Shown in pieces: positions 43,275 through 52,205 of a stretch of DNA of 64,000 nt. The notes below the pieces were generated by a model. That model worked only from the letters and a program-made list of their open reading frames with translations. It was not told where the DNA came from and searched no databases. Within the stretch, counting starts at the first letter, position 1. Each line of letters begins with the position of its first letter. This DNA is from an uncultured Clostridia bacterium (GTDB lineage Bacteria; Bacillota; Clostridia; UBA1381), in assembly GCA_934501535.1 (NCBI GenBank), contig CAKSUM010000006.1, positions 1-64,000 of the forward strand, given 5' to 3'. Made by a program: the position numbers and the translations under genes.

Positions 43275-43591
43275 TTTACATCTTCCTTTCTCATATTAAA
43301 AAATTCATGTGTTTTTAAGTCAATCCTTATTCCCGTTTCTGTTTCGATGCTGTCGCACAAGGTCTGTTCGGATACCTTTTTATCGCATATCGCCTGCCAT
43401 GTCCTCTGCATTTCAAGCATCATCTGTTCAAGCTTTGGATTACTTGCACGATCCTTAAATACCTTTTTCGCAGCATAAACAGCTAAAAAATATGTACTGT
43501 CAACTGCAAGCTGTGCCGCCTCATGCATAATCTTCTGCGTATCGCGGTCATTTTTTCGTTTAAGCTTTTGTTTTGCTTTGTATGACAGCAT
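43271..43591 (-). CDS. Hypothetical phage protein
   Basis: 106 residues, basic helical start (KAKQKLKRKNDRD). AAAGGAGG upstream. Not recognised; overlaps the upstream regulator. Confidence 0.6.
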   Translation of the reverse strand: MLSYKAKQKLKRKNDRDTQKIMHEAAQLAVDSTYFLAVYAAKKVFKDRASNPKLEQMMLEMQRTWQAICDKKVSEQTLCDSIETETGIRIDLKTHEFFNMRKEDVK

Positions 43592-44000
43592 GTCCGTTTT
43601 CCTCCTTTAGCATCTCATTGTATGCCTGCTCTATTTTATCTGCTACCGACTTTGTTAAAAATCTGCCGTTAGCTGCTTTCCATATCGTGCTTGATGATAC
43701 TCCTAAGCGTTTTGCAAGCTCTCTTTGTGTTAAATCTGCATTTACAAGAATAGCACGGCATTTGCTTTTTACTGATACTGTCGCATATCTTTGCCGCTGT
43801 ACCGCTTGTCCTTTAACCACTTGCGGATTATCTTTCAAATATTCCGGGCAGGCTATGACTTTGTAGCTATCAGTATACCCTTGCGGGCCGCAGTTAATTT
43901 TTGTCTTTTTCGCTTTCCAGCCTTTGACCGGAATGAAGTATTTTGACCAACTGCAGCCGCATAATGCACGCTTGCAGCTCCAGCATAATGTATCAGCCAT
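43560..44000 (-). CDS. Zinc-site + HTH phage regulator
   Basis: 146 residues from ATG 44000 (GGAGGTG upstream). N-terminal Cys cluster (CWSCKRALCGC) followed by a helix-turn-helix (TQRELAKRLGVSSSTIWKAANG). Likely DNA-binding. Confidence 0.75.
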   Translation of the reverse strand: MADTLCWSCKRALCGCSWSKYFIPVKGWKAKKTKINCGPQGYTDSYKVIACPEYLKDNPQVVKGQAVQRQRYATVSVKSKCRAILVNADLTQRELAKRLGVSSSTIWKAANGRFLTKSVADKIEQAYNEMLKEENGHAVIQSKTKA

Positions 44001-44037
44001 TTTGCACCTCCGCATATAAAGTTTTTTATAATCCCCT

Positions 44038-44397
44038 TTATTGTTTCTCATCCCGACATATAATCTCTATTTCCGTCCGTGGGTTCACTTTATCGTACTC
44101 ACCCGTCAGAATAAGCTCCACATTTTTAAAACTGTCATCTTCCAATATCCCTATATGTACCAGTGGGTCGAGTATCATTTTGCCTGCATAATTGTCCGGG
44201 TCGCGTCTGCGCTTATCCGGAAAAAAGTATGTTAAATGTACACATGCCCTTTTTAAAGGCTTTTCCGGCTTTATTGTCATAGCTGATTTAACTAACCAAT
44301 GCCACCGTTCTTTTTCGCGCCTGTAGATATTAAAATTATGACTATTCCCCATATATTGATTATTTGACGGCGGTATTTCATTTATGATAAATTTCAC
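44038..44397 (-). CDS. RusA-type Holliday junction resolvase
   Basis: 119 residues from GTG 44397. RusA family: IPPSNNQYMG at the start and the metal-binding RRRDPDNYAGKMI; ILEDDSF follows. Cuts four-way junctions of replicating phage DNA. Confidence 0.9.
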   Translation of the reverse strand: MKFIINEIPPSNNQYMGNSHNFNIYRREKERWHWLVKSAMTIKPEKPLKRACVHLTYFFPDKRRRDPDNYAGKMILDPLVHIGILEDDSFKNVELILTGEYDKVNPRTEIEIICRDEKQ

Positions 44398-44401
44398 TTA
44401 T

Positions 44402-45004
44402 TCACATCCTTCCCAGTTTTTCAATTAAATTTTTTCCTATGGAAGTATTTGCAAGAGTGGGGTTATTAATGATTTGCGAACGCAGGGACGATTCATTAAT
44501 ATCGTACTTTCCTTTACTTTCATTTACTTTACTTTCCTTTTCTTTTATTTGTGTATTTCTGTCAACATTTTCGGTGTTTATGTTAACATTAATTGAGTTT
44601 ATGTTAACATTTTCGGAAAGAATGGTATCAGAAATTAAAAGGTACTCTTTTTTGACATTAACTTGTACACGGCGATTAACAGCCTCGAAGTATCGCTCTT
44701 GTATCCCCTTCGATGTCAAGATGGAATACTTGTCATACATATTCTTGTCAAATATACCTCTTTTGATAGCGGCACTCACTATTTCAGAAACGACATTGCC
44801 ACCCCCACATTTATGCGAAAACAACAATGCAACCTCATTTGTCCATTCACAATAGTAACCTTGCTCTCCGTATATCTTTTGGAAAAGCTTAACGACTATC
44901 GCAAATCCTGTTAATCCAAACTCTGCCTCTATCAATTCAAATTTTGTATCCAATACCGTATCTAAAGGAAAATAGTCAACACCGCTTTTAATCGGTCTTG
45001 CCAA
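44402..45004 (-). CDS. DUF4373-type phage replication protein
   Basis: 200 residues from TTG 45004, giving MARPIKSGVDYFPLD, the normal family start; AAGGAGTG lies upstream and the GTG at 45013 is within that site. N-terminal winged-helix domain (about 1-110) as in replication initiators, then an Asn-rich variable part (NVNINSINVNINTENV). Confidence 0.8.
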   Translation of the reverse strand: MARPIKSGVDYFPLDTVLDTKFELIEAEFGLTGFAIVVKLFQKIYGEQGYYCEWTNEVALLFSHKCGGGNVVSEIVSAAIKRGIFDKNMYDKYSILTSKGIQERYFEAVNRRVQVNVKKEYLLISDTILSENVNINSINVNINTENVDRNTQIKEKESKVNESKGKYDINESSLRSQIINNPTLANTSIGKNLIEKLGRM

Positions 45005-45016
45005 TATTATCACTCC

Positions 45017-45439
45017 TTACGGCATAATGTCATCAAACGGCGTACCGGAATAATCATCAGGCAGCTGCGAAAATCCGGTGCTGCAGTCTGTTCCGTTATC
45101 ATACTTTGCCGATGTGCCTTGTTCCGTTCTTGAGCCTGTAAAATATACTTCATCTGCAACAATATCTGTCGCGTAATGTTTCTTGCCGGCATCATCGCTC
45201 CAGCTTTTGGTCTGAATACTTCCGACAACCGCCATCATCGAACCCTTTTGGAAATACTTGCAGATAAATTCCGCCTGCTGACGCCAAGCCGTACAGTTTA
45301 TGAAATCAGCCGACTGCTGACCCTCCTTTGCAAAGCGTCTGTTTACAGCAATCGAAAAGCTGCATACTGCGATGCCGTTCGGCGTCTGTCGCATTTCCGG
45401 GTCGCGCGTGAGCCGTCCCATTAATATAACCTTATTCAT
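45017..45439 (-). CDS. ssb: Single-stranded DNA-binding protein
   Basis: 140 residues. OB fold (MNKVILMGRLTRDPEMR ... FSIAVNR ... WRQQAEF) with acidic tail ending DDIMP, which recruits partners. Phage copy. GGAGG upstream. Confidence 0.95.
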   Translation of the reverse strand: MNKVILMGRLTRDPEMRQTPNGIAVCSFSIAVNRRFAKEGQQSADFINCTAWRQQAEFICKYFQKGSMMAVVGSIQTKSWSDDAGKKHYATDIVADEVYFTGSRTEQGTSAKYDNGTDCSTGFSQLPDDYSGTPFDDIMP

Positions 45440-45795
45440 ACTATATCCTCCATTGTTATTTGATTTTTCATAGCTTGCTCGTATCCGATTGTACGAAAGT
45501 GCGCTTTTACCGGTATCTCTATACCGTCCTTGTGCGTGCAGCGCATTTCCATGAGGTTTGCGGCATTAAATTCCGCAATCGCCCGCTTTCTTCTCATACG
45601 CGCGTATTTGAGCGTTTCCTCATCACTTGCAAGAAAATATCCCTTGCCGTCCTGACGATTGATTATGTTATAGCCGTTTTCTCTCAGCAATTGTATTCTC
45701 TTGCGTACGGCTCTGTCCGTTTCGCCCGTCTTTATAACCAACTCACTGCGTGTCATCGGTTTTTCAAGCAATTTTAAAAGCTCCGAATCCAACAT
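45436..45795 (-). CDS. Winged-helix phage protein
   Basis: 119 residues with an N-terminal wHTH (MTRSELVIKTGETDRAVRKR). Overlaps ssb by four bases. May act in replication or regulation. Confidence 0.65.
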   Translation of the reverse strand: MLDSELLKLLEKPMTRSELVIKTGETDRAVRKRIQLLRENGYNIINRQDGKGYFLASDEETLKYARMRRKRAIAEFNAANLMEMRCTHKDGIEIPVKAHFRTIGYEQAMKNQITMEDIV

Positions 45796-45807
45796 GCAAA
45801 CTCCTCC

Positions 45808-46449
45808 TTAAAGCTTTAGTTTCTTTATTAAATATTCATCAAGTTTTATGCCGTAGATATGATATTTACCGAAAAATCCCTTTTCATCGTTGTGCGCGGC
45901 ATTGTGATGCTTTCTGCAAAGACAAACCGCCTGTCTGCCGACATTGTCTATTCTGCCCCGGTTAAAGCCCATACCAACCTTTGAGCCTGTTATATGGTGA
46001 ACCTCGCCTTTTGCATTGCACACTGCACACCGTCTGTTTGCAAGGCATGAATACAGGTAATGCGATATATCATCAGCGCGATTTAAAAGCGTGTCGCGCG
46101 TTCCGATATTCTGTTCAAAACAGAAGTCTATCAGAAAAGATATAAAGTCGGTTGCCGTTGTCATTTCACAATCAGACAGGCTGAAATATTCACCGCCGTA
46201 TTTTTCGATGAAGCGATATTTTAGCCATTCCTTCACAAAATCCGGAACATCGCCTGTATAATCTGCAATATCTGCGATTGTCGCATATATCTTTTTCCTT
46301 TGTTCAGCCGAGATTGTACGACCGTCATTAAATCTTACAAGGCACTCTGTAATATTCTGCTTTTCAAACACATACTGATTATCAATGGGAACCAAAATAG
46401 TCGCATGGTCTTTACTGACGTTTTGGATATATCCCACATTTTCAATCAT
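45808..46449 (-). CDS. HNH endonuclease
   Basis: 213 residues. C-terminal HNH-type zinc site: CAVCNAKGEVHHI, then CLCRKHHNAAH. Phage putative HNHc nuclease; may function in recombination. Not next to the terminase, so unlike the packaging HNH. Confidence 0.82.
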   Translation of the reverse strand: MIENVGYIQNVSKDHATILVPIDNQYVFEKQNITECLVRFNDGRTISAEQRKKIYATIADIADYTGDVPDFVKEWLKYRFIEKYGGEYFSLSDCEMTTATDFISFLIDFCFEQNIGTRDTLLNRADDISHYLYSCLANRRCAVCNAKGEVHHITGSKVGMGFNRGRIDNVGRQAVCLCRKHHNAAHNDEKGFFGKYHIYGIKLDEYLIKKLKL

Positions 46450-47089
46450 TACATTTCACTCCCTCATGCATGTGAAGATATACATAAGCGCTGTTATCTG
46501 CCGCATTGCTTACAATAAAATCGTCACATTTAGCCTTTGACAAATGATTATGGATTACTTCGGTTTCATAGGCATATTGCCCTTGTTCTTGTTTTTCTTT
46601 TATTCTGTTCCGAATTTCTTCGTCCTCATAATTGCACTCAATCATATACAGGTCATAACCTTTAGCCGTTATTCCGTCAAGGGTATTTGTATCGGTGGCA
46701 TAAAACATCTTCTCGCCGTTCTGATATACGCGCCAGCCGCAGTTTGGGACATTGTGATACAACTTAACCGGCGATACACAAAATGTGCCGTAACTGTATT
46801 TTTTCCCGGGTTCCAATACATCAATGTTCTTTCGTGGGACGGCTTCGGCTTTTAACATGTCTGCAAGCCACTCGCAGCATGCAAATCTTAACGTAGGACG
46901 CTCATTTGAAAGTCTTTTAATTGTACGCCTGTTAAAATGGTCGCCGTGTTCGTGCGTAAGCAATACAAGCTTAATTTCAGCCGCTATATTGGTAAGTGCC
47001 TTAAAGGGCACGCCGCAGTCAATCAGTATTTCTTTATTTATAACTACGGCGTTTCCCTTTGAGCCGGTGGATATGATGTTATAGTTCAT
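46442..47089 (-). CDS. Metallo-beta-lactamase fold phage protein
   Basis: 215 residues. Zinc ligands in LTHEHGDHFN, later His/Asp in KLYHNVPNC and YATDTNTL. Associated with recT in many phages, thought to be a nuclease partner in recombination. Confidence 0.82.
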   Translation of the reverse strand: MNYNIISTGSKGNAVVINKEILIDCGVPFKALTNIAAEIKLVLLTHEHGDHFNRRTIKRLSNERPTLRFACCEWLADMLKAEAVPRKNIDVLEPGKKYSYGTFCVSPVKLYHNVPNCGWRVYQNGEKMFYATDTNTLDGITAKGYDLYMIECNYEDEEIRNRIKEKQEQGQYAYETEVIHNHLSKAKCDDFIVSNAADNSAYVYLHMHEGVKCND

Positions 47090-47915
47090 CTATATTCACC
47101 TGCTGCGAATTGCCCGGTGTTACCGTTTCAGCATCGCCGGGTTCTTCCTGAGGAATAATAACATTACCGTTGTCATTATCTACATAATCGCATGTACCGT
47201 CTGCATTGAGCGCTGCCATATCTTTTGAGTATGCCTCCTGCATTTCTATTGACATAATACCCCATTTTGAAATAAGCTGACGCAGCATTGTTTTTAATGC
47301 CATTGCATCAAAATCCTTTTCCCAAAAAGTATATCCCTTGTGCGCGGCATACCCTTTTGAAAACTTTTCGGCGTGTGTTTCCATCTTTGCCCTGCTCCAG
47401 TAAATAGCCTTTTTGAAACCGTTTACATATTCAAACATAGCATAATAGCCTATAGTGGCTGTTTTTTCACGCTCTTCCTCATCATCAATCAGTTTCACTT
47501 CTATTTCTTCATCTAATGGATTAAAGCTGATTAATTCACCTTCTTTTACGCAAAGAACATTCAATTTTTTGTACTGTCCACTGCGGATTGCAAGCTGTAT
47601 GTAACCTTTATATCCCAGTTGGAATTGTGCGACTTTTCGTTTGTTCTTGTTATCATTAAAAGGTACGAGGTAATATTGTCCTAATTGGGGTGACGGTGAA
47701 AGGTTGAGCGATTCACCCAAAAAACCTGCCGCGATTATGGTATCAGCGTCACATTCCTGCAGCTGCGGATTTGTAACGACCGCTGATGTTATCGATGAAA
47801 CAAAACGTCTCGCCCTTTCGGGGTCACCCAATGTTTTATTAATTAATTTTTTGTAATTATCTGAATTGATAGTCATTGTAAACGTTGGTTTCTTTGGTTC
47901 AAGCTGATTACTCAT
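47079..47915 (-). CDS. recT: RecT-type single-strand annealing protein
   Basis: 278 residues. RecT family: AAGFLGESLNLSPSPQLGQYYLVPF ... LGYKGYIQLAIRSG. Anneals complementary single strands in recombination. Partners: MBL protein and SSB downstream. Confidence 0.93.
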   Translation of the reverse strand: MSNQLEPKKPTFTMTINSDNYKKLINKTLGDPERARRFVSSITSAVVTNPQLQECDADTIIAAGFLGESLNLSPSPQLGQYYLVPFNDNKNKRKVAQFQLGYKGYIQLAIRSGQYKKLNVLCVKEGELISFNPLDEEIEVKLIDDEEEREKTATIGYYAMFEYVNGFKKAIYWSRAKMETHAEKFSKGYAAHKGYTFWEKDFDAMALKTMLRQLISKWGIMSIEMQEAYSKDMAALNADGTCDYVDNDNGNVIIPQEEPGDAETVTPGNSQQVNIDEL

Positions 47916-47917
47916 TA

Positions 47918-48730
47918 TTAGTTACCTCCTGTAAATTCCATATCGTTGTCCGACATATATTTTTTTAATTCTTTTAGTTTCTCAATAGTAGCCCGTACGG
48001 TAAAAGTCATTGAATATACCGATTCGCATTCTACCATTTTGGGCGCTGTAAGCGGCTCACATTCAATCGACTCCGCAACAACCGAGTTTTCCTCGGCAAC
48101 TGTCTTTTGAGCAGCTTTTTCCTCATCAATCGCCTTGTGCCTGCTTATTACAGCGGTGATTGCTTCCGAAATTCCCTTTCCGCTTTTATATTCGGCGCGC
48201 ATTTCAGCCGCATATTCTGCCTGAGCGTCTATAATGTCCATATCCTCGCATATCTTATCAATGTAAGCTTTTGCCTCCTCTTTTAGCCTTTTCAGGCTTG
48301 CGGATAACGTAATATTTATGCCTACGGTTTCAAATCGCAGCCAGTCAACATTACAGCTTTTTGCATATTCACAAAAGTATTGCTTAACCTCTTTTTCTTT
48401 GTTTTGCTTAAGTTCATTTTCGACGCTCTGTATTTTGAATTTTAATTCTTCATCAGCATGCTTGTACACGTTTTGCACACAGTCTTTGTATGTATTTTCA
48501 AAATTTTCGTACGGTTTTATTATTTCGCGCTTTACTTCAAGCCGTTTTTCTTCCCACTGTTTCAGTTCCGCATTTAATGCTGCACGCGCCTTTTTCACCT
48601 CTCGAACCGTGTCCTCTGTACATATAAGGCTTAACGCTGCGGCAACCCTTTCCTCAACAGCTGTTTTAACAAGCTGCAGCTGCTCCTCTATTATCGGCAA
48701 TTGTTTTATGCATATTAATTCATTTGCCAT
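47918..48730 (-). CDS. DUF1351 phage protein
   Basis: 270 residues, long coiled coil (KQWEEKRLEVKREIIKPYENF). DUF1351 proteins are commonly next to recT. Role probably recombination related. Confidence 0.8.
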   Translation of the reverse strand: MANELICIKQLPIIEEQLQLVKTAVEERVAAALSLICTEDTVREVKKARAALNAELKQWEEKRLEVKREIIKPYENFENTYKDCVQNVYKHADEELKFKIQSVENELKQNKEKEVKQYFCEYAKSCNVDWLRFETVGINITLSASLKRLKEEAKAYIDKICEDMDIIDAQAEYAAEMRAEYKSGKGISEAITAVISRHKAIDEEKAAQKTVAEENSVVAESIECEPLTAPKMVECESVYSMTFTVRATIEKLKELKKYMSDNDMEFTGGN

Positions 48731-48742
48731 AATTTCGCCCCC

Positions 48743-48943
48743 TTAAAACTTTTCTATTGTGCGGCAGTTTGAACAGCCGTCGGTGTGTCCCATTTTGTCC
48801 TTTACTGCAAATTCATAATCGGTCGCACCGCAGATGTCGCACGCCGGAAGCTCTGCATCAAAATCGGCGCAATCCTCATAATCTGCACCGTAATGCCCTG
48901 TGCGTTCTGCTTCCATGCGCATAATATTATCCATTTCACTCAT
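48743..48943 (-). CDS. Small zinc-binding phage protein
   Basis: 66 residues from ATG 48943 (AGGAGG upstream; ATG 48949 also possible). Contains CDICGATDYEF and CSNC, a zinc ribbon. Confidence 0.65.
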   Translation of the reverse strand: MSEMDNIMRMEAERTGHYGADYEDCADFDAELPACDICGATDYEFAVKDKMGHTDGCSNCRTIEKF

Positions 48944-49037
48944 TTTCATTTCCTCCTCTTGACATATTGACTTAGCTGTGGTATACTTTGTTGTAGGGAT
49001 TTTGTGGTGAGAATGACCGTTCCGAGGTTTCGGGCGG

Positions 49038-49832
49038 TCATTTCTCTTGTTTGAAACAAGGCATTCCGTCTTTGGCTTTTGTATAGAATTGTTTGTTTAC
49101 CTCAAAACCATATGCATTGCGATTCAATTCATATGCGGCTTGTAAAGTGCTTCCGCTACCTGCGCAAGGGTCTATAACTGTATCACCCTCGTCAGTAAAT
49201 ATTTCTATAAGTCTTTTTAATACATTTATCGGCTTTTGCGTTGGGTGAATTTTGGGGTATTCATTCCGATTATCTCTTTGCCATTTAAACCAGTTAAAAA
49301 TCATTTTCCCCGAACCTCTTATAATTTTGCCGTTTTCATCATACTGCCTGCCATTGTTAAATTTCGGCAATTTGTCACGATACAATACAACTGCGTGTTC
49401 CGTTGCACCGACAATTTTCATATTTGCTTTTAATGCCTGTGAAGAATAATTTTTAATAAAAAATAGCGGGTACGAATTATTAAATCCGTATTTTTTTCCA
49501 TATTCTATAACTGTCGGTATCTGTTCAAAGGCACAAAACACAATCATTGCGGGCGCTTTGCCTTTTTCTTTAGGCTCTTTGATTAAAAGCCTGTTGCAAA
49601 AGTGCATATATTCAGCAATTTTGAATTGCCCGTCGCCATTAAAAAAGCTTGATTTTGCAAGATTACTTTCGCCGTTTTTATTATCGCCGTCTTTATACCA
49701 TTGAGGATTTGAACCATATGCATTTTTACCAATATTATATGGTATATCTGCAATCACAAGCTGTGCCTTGCGTGGTATATCGTGCTGCTTATAATTTTGA
49801 AAATTATCATGGAATAATTCTATCTTTTGCAT
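49038..49832 (-). CDS. N4/N6 DNA methyltransferase (beta type)
   Basis: 264 residues from ATG 49832. Catalytic motif DIPYN at residue ~27 precedes SAM motif DPCAGSGSTL at the C-terminus (beta order). Orphan phage methyltransferase; may shield phage DNA against restriction. Confidence 0.9.
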   Translation of the reverse strand: MQKIELFHDNFQNYKQHDIPRKAQLVIADIPYNIGKNAYGSNPQWYKDGDNKNGESNLAKSSFFNGDGQFKIAEYMHFCNRLLIKEPKEKGKAPAMIVFCAFEQIPTVIEYGKKYGFNNSYPLFFIKNYSSQALKANMKIVGATEHAVVLYRDKLPKFNNGRQYDENGKIIRGSGKMIFNWFKWQRDNRNEYPKIHPTQKPINVLKRLIEIFTDEGDTVIDPCAGSGSTLQAAYELNRNAYGFEVNKQFYTKAKDGMPCFKQEK

Positions 49833-49833
49833 A

Positions 49834-50139
49834 TTATTTTCGTCCCCCTTCATATACCGGAACCATGTACAGGCGGTTTGCATGAACAGTGCTTTCGGTC
49901 ATAGCGTTAAGCGCGATAATCTCTGAAATGCAGTCGCGCTTGTCCACCGTTTCGGGGCAGTTCCGGGATAAATCCCATAGGCTTGTCCCTGTCATGTACT
50001 CATACCCGATAATCTTCGGCTTGCCGCCCGATAACAGTATCGCAAGCCATATGATAGCCGCGATAGTTAACAGTTTAAAAACGGCACGTATGCGCTTCTG
50101 TCGCTGCCTGCGCTTTCTTATGTATGTTCTTGATAACAT
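49834..50139 (-). CDS. Membrane-anchored LysM-like phage protein
   Basis: 101 residues. Basic start, one membrane segment (LLTIAAIIWLAILLSGG), then a YneA-like LysM-type domain (TGTSLWDLSRNCPE). Could affect host division or wall; function not known. Confidence 0.65.
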   Translation of the reverse strand: MLSRTYIRKRRQRQKRIRAVFKLLTIAAIIWLAILLSGGKPKIIGYEYMTGTSLWDLSRNCPETVDKRDCISEIIALNAMTESTVHANRLYMVPVYEGGRK

Positions 50140-50151
50140 AATGTTTCCTCC

Positions 50152-50355
50152 TTAACTTAACATTCTTGCAAATTTCTCAGCGGATATTCCGACGCGTCCT
50201 ATTTGGAAATTGTCATGTACAAAATCATATGACCGTCCTAAATATTTTTTTACATCACCAATACTTAAAAACCTGCGTTCATCGGAATATTCGTCCCTTA
50301 AAAAATTTATTATTCCTTCAAGATTATCTCTGTAGCTTTCTTTTTCCCTCGGCAT
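50152..50355 (-). CDS. Small HTH protein, possible excisionase
   Basis: 67 residues from ATG 50355 (AAAGGAGG upstream). Helix-turn-helix-like stretch (FLSIGDVKKYLGRSYDFVHD), reminiscent of MerR/Xis fold. Candidate excisionase. Confidence 0.6.
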   Translation of the reverse strand: MPREKESYRDNLEGIINFLRDEYSDERRFLSIGDVKKYLGRSYDFVHDNFQIGRVGISAEKFARMLS

Positions 50356-50402
50356 GATGCTTCCTCCTTTCATTTAAATACTTATTTTTGTGTACGATTT
50401 TC

Positions 50403-50579
50403 TTAAACTCTGCGATTAAACCTTGAAATACAATCAGTGAGTTTTGCGATAGAATCTACTAAAATACTTAATTGCTCAGGCTTATTTGTGTAATCTTTAA
50501 CTCTTTCGTACAATTCATTTAATGTTCCATGCAAAATATCTTCTACACGTTGGCATTTTTCTGCAATATCTTTTCCCAT
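50403..50579 (-). CDS. Small helical phage protein
   Basis: 58 residues from ATG 50579. All helical, no motif. Next to the Cro-like gene. Confidence 0.55.
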   Translation of the reverse strand: MGKDIAEKCQRVEDILHGTLNELYERVKDYTNKPEQLSILVDSIAKLTDCISRFNRRV

Positions 50580-50592
50580 ATTCCTCACCTCC

Positions 50593-50799
50593 TCATGCGG
50601 TTTTGTCACTTGCAAATAAGTATTGAAAATCATATTGTGGAAAAACAAACTTGTGAATTTTTTTTATTTCCGCCAATGTGAAGTCTGTTTTCTCATTTAC
50701 CTTTGAATAAATAGACTTTTCAGAAACTTCTAACAAATCAGCCAAATCTTTGTATGTAGTTTTTCCATTTGCCAACAAGTTTTTTAAATTTAATAACAT
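50593..50799 (-). CDS. Cro-like XRE regulator
   Basis: 68 residues with helix-turn-helix TYKDLADLLEVSEKSIYSKV. First gene of the leftward early operon, facing the CI-like repressor across the operators. Confidence 0.8.
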   Translation of the reverse strand: MLLNLKNLLANGKTTYKDLADLLEVSEKSIYSKVNEKTDFTLAEIKKIHKFVFPQYDFQYLFASDKTA

Positions 50800-50817
50800 T
50801 TGATAACCTCCTTTTTG

Positions 50818-50833
50818 TTACCCTGTAAGGTAA
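50818..50833. promoter_or_regulatory. Operator O1
   Basis: TTACCCTGTAAGGTAA, inverted repeat TTACC-N6-GGTAA, between the leftward promoter -10 and the cro-like gene. Confidence 0.75.
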
Positions 50834-50844
50834 TTTTCATATTC

Positions 50845-50873
50845 ATTATATACCCTATGTCGTAATTTGTCAA
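50845..50873 (-). promoter_or_regulatory. Leftward early promoter (lytic)
   Basis: Minus strand TTGACA (50873-50868), 17-nt spacer, TATAAT (50850-50845), perfect consensus. Operator O2 fills the spacer. Confidence 0.85.
50850..50865. promoter_or_regulatory. Operator O2
   Basis: ATACCCTATGTCGTAA matches O1 at 11 of 16 positions and lies between -35 and -10 of the leftward promoter. Confidence 0.6.
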
Positions 50874-50901
50874 TACTTTTTTGACATTTTATTCAAAAAA
50901 A

Positions 50902-50917
50902 TTACCCTGCAAAGTAA
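50902..50917. promoter_or_regulatory. Operator O3
   Basis: TTACCCTGCAAAGTAA matches O1 at 14 of 16; just upstream of the repressor promoter -35. Confidence 0.7.
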
Positions 50918-50925
50918 AAAAATGC

Positions 50926-50953
50926 TTGACAATATAAAAAAACGTGTTATAAT
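50926..50953 (+). promoter_or_regulatory. Repressor (lysogeny) promoter
   Basis: TTGACA (50926-50931), 16-nt spacer, TATAAT (50948-50953). Drives CI-like gene rightwards. Confidence 0.85.
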
Positions 50954-50974
50954 GATAATAGTGAGGTGCTGATT

Positions 50975-51409
50975 ATGTTTTTAGAAACATTGGATACTTT
51001 AATGCAAACTCATGGATTGAATAAAAATAGTTTTTCAAAACAGTCCGGAATTGCATATACAACTATTGATGGTTTTTATAAAAAAGGATATGAAAATGCT
51101 AAACTTTCTACATTGCGACAAATTGCAGATTTTTTTCATGTTTCTTTAGACTATCTCATTAGCGGCGAAGAAAATTTAATAGAGTTAGAAAACTCATATG
51201 AATATAAGCTATTAAACACATATAGAAAATTAAACACTTCAGGGAAAAAAGCAGCTTTAGAAAGAATTACGGATTTAATATATAATCCCAAATATTCATT
51301 AAGCCAAAAACAATACAAGTATACAGATCGCGAAATAGCTGCATATGACATAGATGAAACACCTGTGGACGAATGGCAACCACCGAAAACAGAAACAACT
51401 GCTGAATAA
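50975..51409 (+). CDS. CI-type XRE phage repressor
   Basis: 144 residues from ATG 50975 (GAGGTG upstream). N-terminal XRE HTH (NSFSKQSGIAYTTIDGFYKKG ... LSTLRQIADFFHVSLDYLI), then a short acidic tail. No LexA-like autoprotease domain, so induction probably depends on the adjacent ImmA-like protease. Confidence 0.88.
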   Translation: MFLETLDTLMQTHGLNKNSFSKQSGIAYTTIDGFYKKGYENAKLSTLRQIADFFHVSLDYLISGEENLIELENSYEYKLLNTYRKLNTSGKKAALERITDLIYNPKYSLSQKQYKYTDREIAAYDIDETPVDEWQPPKTETTAE

Positions 51410-51446
51410 GATAACATAATGACAGCCGCCGGAAAGGTGGTAGTTA

Positions 51447-52100
51447 ATGAATATAAAATCAGCGGTCAGGAAATACATTAAAGGTGCAAAATATACAGAT
51501 TTTATATCCGCGAAAAATTATATTGAAAAACTCGGATATGATGTAATTCTGTATAATACTTCAAGTGGTGATAAGAAGCTTATTCAATACAATTGTGTTG
51601 ATATGGCTAAAAAACACAAGGCATTTACACTTTGCGGCGTGCCGAAAGCAATATTTATTGATAACGATATACCATTAGAAGACAAGGATTACCTATTACT
51701 TCATGAAATCGGTCATATATTGTTAGGACATATCGGCGATGGTTACGGATACGCTCGTAATAATATATTGATTGATATTGAGGCAAATGCTTTTGTAAAT
51801 GCGTTACTGGAATATAAAAAGATTAGCTATTTACCGATACTTTGTGTCATATCGGTTATAGTTGTCGGAATTGTTGCCAATACCGCATTTTTGCATGAAC
51901 ATAATACACCGATAAATGCTATACCAACAAGTACATTTAATGATATATCCGATAATCAGACAGACATTGTATACATCACTCGCACAGGGAATAAATATCA
52001 TCGTGCTGATTGTAGATACACAAAAGATAAAGATTGTACTGCGGTAAGCAAATCAGAGGCGGAGCAAAATTACACGCCGTGCAAGATTTGTAAACCGTAA
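51447..52100 (+). CDS. ImmA/IrrE-like protease with membrane segment and C-terminal metal-site domain
   Basis: 217 residues. N-terminal ImmA-type zincin (HEIGHILLGH) at about 89-98; then a transmembrane segment (about 130-150, LPILCVISVIVVGIVANTA); then a tail domain of about 45 residues (VYITRTGNKYHRADCRY ... CKICKP) with His/Cys spacing like small zinc sites. ImmA cleaves the phage repressor on DNA damage. Membrane tethering and tail are unusual here. Confidence 0.83.
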   Translation: MNIKSAVRKYIKGAKYTDFISAKNYIEKLGYDVILYNTSSGDKKLIQYNCVDMAKKHKAFTLCGVPKAIFIDNDIPLEDKDYLLLHEIGHILLGHIGDGYGYARNNILIDIEANAFVNALLEYKKISYLPILCVISVIVVGIVANTAFLHEHNTPINAIPTSTFNDISDNQTDIVYITRTGNKYHRADCRYTKDKDCTAVSKSEAEQNYTPCKICKP

Positions 52101-52205
52101 TATGATAAAATAACATATTAACAAAATAAGTAAACGAAAGGAAAAGGCTGTTATTATGTTATACCAATTAATACAAAAGAGAAACAAAGAAAGGAATACA
52201 ATCTT

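Noticed and set aside
49012..49042. Intrinsic terminator behind the phage methyltransferase
   Set aside because: Good hairpin (AATGACCG/CGGTCATT) but no T-run on either strand; left unassigned.
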